From: an uncultured Ruminococcus sp.
GTDB taxonomy: Bacteria; Bacillota; Clostridia; Oscillospirales; CAG-272
Reading direction: 5' to 3'
Assembly: GCA_902766575.1 (NCBI GenBank)
Contig: CACXED010000127.1
Span: forward strand, 1 to 9,067
Length of the DNA stretch: 9,067 nucleotides
The notes beneath the pieces are model-generated. The model did not search any database. It saw only the letters and a list, made by a program, of their open reading frames with translations, and was not told the DNA's origin. Made by a program: the position numbers and the translations under genes. Shown one piece after another: positions 5,454 to 9,067 of this stretch. The number at the start of each line of letters is the position of its first letter. Position 1 is the first letter of the stretch.

Positions 5454-5889
5454 AGAACACGACCTCCGCTTCTATGCCGAAATTGTTCCGCACAAAGCTG
5501 ACGATATCCGAGCCGATCAGCCCGAAGCGCCGCTTCACGGTCAGCGTGAGCTTCTCGCCGAGCTCGGCTGAGACCTCGTCCGGGTCGAGCGCGAACTTCT
5601 CAGCCACCGAATCCCGGATGTGGAGCGCTATCAGCGAATTTACCCGGCTGAACGCCTCGACGCTGCTATAGTCAAACTCGCCCGCCGCCGCGTCCGCAGC
5701 CTCCGGTATCGCCGCGACAAGGCTTTTCAGCGGCGTCAGCAGGGTCAGCAGTATCGCCAGCGCGGTGAGATATCTCAGATACTTTTTCATTCCGTCCTTT
5801 CCGCCCGAATCGGGGACAAAGCAGTCGAGCAGTCCGGTCACTGCCGCCGCTGAGATCAGCGACATTACAAATCCCTTGATTTCCGACAT
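5446..5889 (-). CDS. spoIIIAF: Stage III sporulation protein AF
   Basis: SpoIIIAF is a membrane component of the SpoIIIA-SpoIIQ channel. The 147-residue product begins with two membrane segments (about 5-24 and 38-57), with the family-typical KKYLRYLTALAILLTLLTPL block. A soluble C-terminal domain (about 75-147) follows; its alternating helices and strands suggest the ring-building type fold reported for the family. The ATG at 5889 is supported by GGGGGAGG eight bases upstream. The gene begins 21 nt after spoIIIAE and overlaps the start of spoIIIAG by 8 nt, so translation is probably coupled. Confidence 0.92.
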   Translation of the reverse strand: MSEIKGFVMSLISAAAVTGLLDCFVPDSGGKDGMKKYLRYLTALAILLTLLTPLKSLVAAIPEAADAAAGEFDYSSVEAFSRVNSLIALHIRDSVAEKFALDPDEVSAELGEKLTLTVKRRFGLIGSDIVSFVRNNFGIEAEVVFYG

Positions 5890-5910
5890 TAAGCCATCCT
5901 CCCCCTGATT

Positions 5911-7047
5911 TCATGCCGCCAGAGCGACCGCTCCGTTTGAAAAAACCGCCAGAGCGTAGACAAGCATCAGCGCCGAGATCACGCAGACCGCCGTCAGCAT
6001 CCCCAGAAGCCCCGAGATCTCCGAGAGTATGCTCCGCTCGCGGTTTAGCCCGAGTATCCCGGCGGCGGTCTCGGCGCAGACTACTCCGAGCCGGGTGAGC
6101 AGCACTCTCAAAAGCGGCGGGAGCGTCATCAGCGCGATTATCACGACTCCCGCCCAGCCGACGGTGCTCCGGACGAGCGAAAGGCTCCCCGCGACAGTCC
6201 TTACCGCGTCGGCGGCTATGCCTCCCGCCACCGGAACGGCGCTCGACGCGGCGAACCTGACCGCGCGCATCGAAAGGCTGTCCGCCTTGGCGGCGATAGT
6301 GGTCTGAAAGCTCATCACCGCCGAGATAGCCGCCGCTCCGAGCCCCAATCCCCACGAAAAGCAGCCGCGGATCAGCTTTGACACTCCCGATAGCTCCAGA
6401 CCGCCGTTCATCCCCGACGCCATCGCTATCCCGAAGCAGAGCTGCAGCACCGGCATAAGTCCCCGCGACGCCAGCTTTTCTATAAGGTCAAGCCCGATCA
6501 GCAGTCCTCCCGACGAGACCGCCGCCGAGCTCAGATTTCCTCCCGCAGCCGCAACCGCCGTCAGCACCGGCAGAAGCGAGTCCATCACTCCGGAAAGCGC
6601 CGAAAGATAGCTCTCCGTAAGCTCGAACAGCCCGACCACCGTGCCGTACATCGCCAGCATCAGGCAGAGCCCCGAAGCAAAGTCGAACACCGCCGTCAGC
6701 TGCTCGGATTTCAGCGCGCCCTTGAGCGCTCCGATCGCCGACGCCGCGACGATCAGTCCCATCAGCGTCGAAAAGCTCCTCAGCGCCGGTCCGAGCGCCG
6801 CGTTCAGCAGTCTCAGTCCCGCCTTTGCAAAAAATCCGAGCCCGGTCTCCGACGCCGCAGCCGGGTCGAAAAGATCCGCCGGAAGCAGCTCCTGCACCTC
6901 CTCGGGCAGCGACTCGCCGATCGAATCGAGGAACTCGTCCGCTCCGAAATCCGACGCCGAGTAGAGCTCGTCCGTCCCCTGTGCCGACGCCGGGAGCATA
7001 AACAGCCAGAATATCGCGGCTAAAACCAATATCCGTCTCATAGTCAT
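5911..7047 (-). CDS. spoIIIAE: Stage III sporulation protein AE
   Basis: SpoIIIAE is the largest polytopic membrane protein of the SpoIIIA complex and is thought to form part of the mother-cell membrane platform or pore. The 378-residue product starts with a signal-like segment (MRRILVLAAIFWLFMLPASAQ, ending in an ASA-Q site near residue 22). An acidic, soluble segment follows (about 25-68), then roughly seven to nine hydrophobic segments up to residue 370. Length is close to the usual 390-400. Its ATG overlaps the spoIIIAD stop in an ATGA arrangement, and there is no clear Shine-Dalgarno, so translation probably relies on coupling. A second ATG two codons in is an alternative start. Confidence 0.93.
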   Translation of the reverse strand: MTMRRILVLAAIFWLFMLPASAQGTDELYSASDFGADEFLDSIGESLPEEVQELLPADLFDPAAASETGLGFFAKAGLRLLNAALGPALRSFSTLMGLIVAASAIGALKGALKSEQLTAVFDFASGLCLMLAMYGTVVGLFELTESYLSALSGVMDSLLPVLTAVAAAGGNLSSAAVSSGGLLIGLDLIEKLASRGLMPVLQLCFGIAMASGMNGGLELSGVSKLIRGCFSWGLGLGAAAISAVMSFQTTIAAKADSLSMRAVRFAASSAVPVAGGIAADAVRTVAGSLSLVRSTVGWAGVVIIALMTLPPLLRVLLTRLGVVCAETAAGILGLNRERSILSEISGLLGMLTAVCVISALMLVYALAVFSNGAVALAA

Positions 7048-7421
7048 GTCATAAAGCCCGCCGCAAGCCCGATCAGCTCTCGCAGCAGCGGCAGGCAGAG
7101 CAGGATTATCTCAGCTTTTCCGACAAGCTCTAACTTTGAAGCGATCGCGCTCTCGCCCGCATCCCGGCAGAGCTCGGCGGAAAACTGCACGGCGAGAGTT
7201 ATCCCGAGCGCCTTTGTCAGCGTCCCGAGATAGCTCTCAAAGCTCGTCCCCTCGATAAGTCCGCGCATCAGCTTCAGCGTCGGATAGAATTCAGCCGCCG
7301 CGGCTCCGAAAAGCAAAACAGCGGCTGCGAGAGATACTATCCCCGCAAATTCGCTTTTCTGTCCCTTGAGAATGATTATGGCGATCAGCGCGCAGATCGC
7401 GGCTCCGCAATACTTTATCAT
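7044..7421 (-). CDS. spoIIIAD: Stage III sporulation protein AD
   Basis: SpoIIIAD is a small membrane protein of the SpoIIIA channel complex, usually encoded right after SpoIIIAC and related to it. The 125-residue product has hydrophobic segments at about 5-20, 27-46, 67-83 and 103-122. Its length is that of the family (about 125-135). Its ATG shares one base with the spoIIIAC stop (TGATG), and its own stop overlaps the spoIIIAE start by 4 nt. No separate Shine-Dalgarno is seen, so expression should depend on upstream translation. Confidence 0.92.
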   Translation of the reverse strand: MIKYCGAAICALIAIIILKGQKSEFAGIVSLAAAVLLFGAAAAEFYPTLKLMRGLIEGTSFESYLGTLTKALGITLAVQFSAELCRDAGESAIASKLELVGKAEIILLCLPLLRELIGLAAGFMT

Positions 7422-7615
7422 CAGAAGCCGAACACCGTCCGCACGCTCCCGAAAAGCGTTCCGAGCTTATCGACAAGCATCAGCATCACGATAATTATCC
7501 CGGCAAGCGAGACAAGCACCGCCTGCTCGTCCCTGCCGTACTTTGACAGGAGCTGATAGGCTATGCTCACTGTAAGTCCTATTCCCGCTACCTTGAGTAT
7601 CAGACTAACATCCAT
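7421..7615 (-). CDS. spoIIIAC: Stage III sporulation protein AC
   Basis: SpoIIIAC is a very small two-pass membrane protein of the SpoIIIA complex. Starting at MDVSLILKVAGIG, the product is 64 residues, matching the family (about 65-68), with membrane segments near 3-23 and 33-53 joined by the polar SKYGRDEQ loop. Two ATGs compete, at 7621 and 7615. The AAAGGA at 7629-7624 lies only two bases before the first but eight before the second, so 7615 is preferred. A much longer frame running upstream to 7942 is only the extension of this reading frame through spoIIIAB and is not coding. Confidence 0.88.
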   Translation of the reverse strand: MDVSLILKVAGIGLTVSIAYQLLSKYGRDEQAVLVSLAGIIIVMLMLVDKLGTLFGSVRTVFGF

Positions 7616-7628
7616 TTCCATTTTCCTT

Positions 7629-8123
7629 TCAGATAAGCAGCACCGCGAGCAGAAATCCCGCGAGCATACCAAAGGTGCGGCAGAGCTTTGTCCTCCGCGC
7701 AAGCTCGGAGCGCTCATGCGCGAGCGCGTCTCCGAGCGTTTTTTCGTAGTAGGCGCAGTGCGAGCTCTCCTCGCCCGCGCTGTGATGTCCGAGCCCGTCG
7801 AAGAATCTCGAAAGCTCGTCCGCCTCGTCCTCGGTAAGAAGCAGGCGTCTGCGGCAGATGTCAAAGCCGCGGTCGGCTCCGAGCTCCCGAGCGGCGAACA
7901 GGAATCCACAGGCCGAAAGCTCGGGGCTCTCGTAGCCGTCAAGAATCGAGTCGAGCGGTGCGCAGAAGCAGTCGATCTGCGCCCTGATATGCGATATCAG
8001 CCGCAGAAACGCCTCGAGCTGACCGACCCGCAGCCGGTACATCCTCGCCGCTGAAAAGCCCACCGCGCTGCAGGCGGCAAAGATCATCACTCCGCCGATG
8101 ATCGTGTACATCTCCTTGACCAT
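7629..8123 (-). CDS. spoIIIAB: Stage III sporulation protein AB
   Basis: SpoIIIAB is a membrane-anchored component of the SpoIIIA complex with a mostly helical soluble domain, distantly similar to type II secretion platform proteins. The 164-residue product has a membrane segment near residues 5-25, a helical middle (R-L-R-VGQLEAFLRLISHI near 30-46), and a short hydrophobic C-terminus (about 148-164). Length matches the family (about 170). The start is uncertain. The ATG at 8123 has GAAAGG only one base away. The ATG at 8111 has AAGGAG directly adjoining. Neither spacing is good. It follows spoIIIAA after 28 nt and ends 13 nt before the preferred spoIIIAC start. Confidence 0.9.
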   Translation of the reverse strand: MVKEMYTIIGGVMIFAACSAVGFSAARMYRLRVGQLEAFLRLISHIRAQIDCFCAPLDSILDGYESPELSACGFLFAARELGADRGFDICRRRLLLTEDEADELSRFFDGLGHHSAGEESSHCAYYEKTLGDALAHERSELARRTKLCRTFGMLAGFLLAVLLI

Positions 8124-8151
8124 GCCTTTCGCAGTAATTTACAGTCAGGAT

Positions 8152-9060
8152 TCAAAGCGAGGTCGGGTACGGCTCTGAGATCTCGCCGCGGCTCGTGTCG
8201 ACAAAGCCGAAGCAGCGCGAGAGCCGTCCGCCTACCCTCTCGCGAGATATGCCTATGTAGTGCATAAACACCCGATTGTCATGCAGGAGCCGGATATTCG
8301 GCCGGGCGAGCAGCTCTCCAAGATCAGCGGCGTGAGCGCTTGCGATCAGCGGAACACCGGTGTTCTGCGCGGTGAGGATAGCCCTCGCCTCGTCGAGCCC
8401 GCCGAGCTCGTCGCAGATAAGCACCTCCGGCGAAAGACTTCTCGTCGCAAGCTCTATACCCTTTGCCTTGGGATAGCCGGAAAGCAAGTCGCAGAGCGTG
8501 TCCTCAAACAGCTCGGGAATGTAGAGCTCGCTTCGGGTGTCGATCACGGCGGTTCGCTTGCGGTATTCGCCGCCGAGCCTGACTGCGAGATCCCGCAGCA
8601 GAGTCGTCTTTCCGATCCCCGGCGGAGAATAGATCAGCATCGGCTCGATTCTGCCGCACACAAGACAGCGCTCAAGCAGACGATCGCTGACTCCGCGTAT
8701 TATATGCGGGATGCGGATGTTCAGCGAGGTTATCTCGCACAGACTGCCGTCCTCACCGGCGGCTCCGGCGACGCCGACCCTGATCCCGTCTCCGGCGTTT
8801 ATATAGCCATCGCGCATCGTTCCGCCGTGAGCGTAGACCGAGCCCCGGCAGAGCCTGGCGACGCACTCGGAAAGCTCAGCCGGAGTTATCCTGAACCCGA
8901 GCGGCAGATTTTCGCCCGACACGGTCAGCGAAGCCGGTCTCCCGAGCCTGAGCCGCAGCTCGTTGATATCGGCGGGCCTTAGCCCCGCATACCTTTCGGT
9001 CTCGGACTTCAGCCTGTCCGGCAGACATTCCTCAATGCGTTCCGGAAAAAGTCCTGTCAT
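8152..9060 (-). CDS. spoIIIAA: Stage III sporulation protein AA, secretion-type ATPase
   Basis: SpoIIIAA is the cytoplasmic ATPase thought to power the SpoIIIA-SpoIIQ channel, related to type II/IV secretion ATPases. The 302-residue product has an N-terminal domain (about 1-125, with INELRLRLGRP near 32-42 and the GIRVGVAG strand near 92-99). The nucleotide-binding core follows: Walker A SPPGIGKTT at 145-153 (K151, T152) and Walker B VLICDELGG at 213-221 (D217, E218). A later SAHA motif at 241-244 fits the family. Length is normal and catalytic residues look intact. Only seven bases precede the ATG in the window, so the ribosome binding site and the main operon promoter are not visible. It is the first gene of the eight-gene operon. 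Confidence 0.95.
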   Translation of the reverse strand: MTGLFPERIEECLPDRLKSETERYAGLRPADINELRLRLGRPASLTVSGENLPLGFRITPAELSECVARLCRGSVYAHGGTMRDGYINAGDGIRVGVAGAAGEDGSLCEITSLNIRIPHIIRGVSDRLLERCLVCGRIEPMLIYSPPGIGKTTLLRDLAVRLGGEYRKRTAVIDTRSELYIPELFEDTLCDLLSGYPKAKGIELATRSLSPEVLICDELGGLDEARAILTAQNTGVPLIASAHAADLGELLARPNIRLLHDNRVFMHYIGISRERVGGRLSRCFGFVDTSRGEISEPYPTSL

Positions 9061-9067
9061 TTGATAA

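Noticed and set aside
5672..6355. 227-codon minus-strand frame overlapping spoIIIAE and spoIIIAF
   Set aside because: It is an alternative frame of two well-recognised genes, rich in Arg and Gly, with no recognisable domain.
8260..8982. 240-codon plus-strand open frame opposite spoIIIAA
   Set aside because: SpoIIIAA is unmistakable with intact Walker motifs. The opposite frame has low-complexity, charged, shadow-like composition and no ribosome site.
1..9067. Search for CRISPR arrays, insertion sequences, tRNA/rRNA genes, toxin-antitoxin or defence genes
   Set aside because: No regularly spaced repeats, transposase motifs, tRNA-like folds or defence domains were seen. All large open frames are accounted for by core genes, GH78 or the one orphan membrane protein.

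Overview
The window looks like a chromosomal segment of an endospore-forming, moderately GC-rich Clostridia, probably of the Ruminococcaceae/Oscillospiraceae kind. The evidence is a complete spoIIIA sporulation operon, strong purine-rich Shine-Dalgarno sequences, consensus sigma-A promoters and a plant-glycan-type GH78 enzyme. The genus is inferred; no 16S or other diagnostic marker is present.

Left part (1-1759). rpsJ (ribosomal protein S10/NusE) is read leftward from a near-consensus promoter with an A/T-rich upstream tract. It has an approximately 255-nt structured leader, which contains a hairpin followed by five U and an overlapping competing stem, so it resembles an attenuator. Divergent from it is an orphan membrane protein of 281 residues with about eight predicted membrane segments, closed by a strong intrinsic terminator.

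Middle (1780-4250). A monocistronic family 78 glycoside hydrolase (alpha-L-rhamnosidase type, 788 aa, no signal peptide) has a consensus sigma-A promoter and a strong terminator. Between it and the convergent spoIIIA operon lie about 170 nt of hairpins, an 11-bp tandem duplication and a possible remnant of another coding sequence.

Right part (4385-9060). All eight spoIIIA genes (AA, AB, AC, AD, AE, AF, AG, AH) are read leftward in the canonical order, with short gaps or overlaps. By homology they build the mother-cell half of the channel that joins mother cell and forespore: AA is the ATPase, AB/AC/AD/AE/AF are membrane components, and AG and AH are ring-forming proteins, AH pairing with forespore SpoIIQ. 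SpoIIIAG is unusually short (122 aa) and appears to lack the beta-triangle insertion. A 91-nt gap before spoIIIAH carries a very good match to a sigma-E promoter whose -35 overlaps the spoIIIAG stop codon, followed by a 10-bp hairpin.

I see no mobile element, CRISPR array, tRNA, rRNA or defence system. Most of the window is ordinary core genome. The noteworthy parts are the rpsJ leader, the minimal SpoIIIAG, the internal sporulation promoter and the odd intergenic region at 4251-4384.
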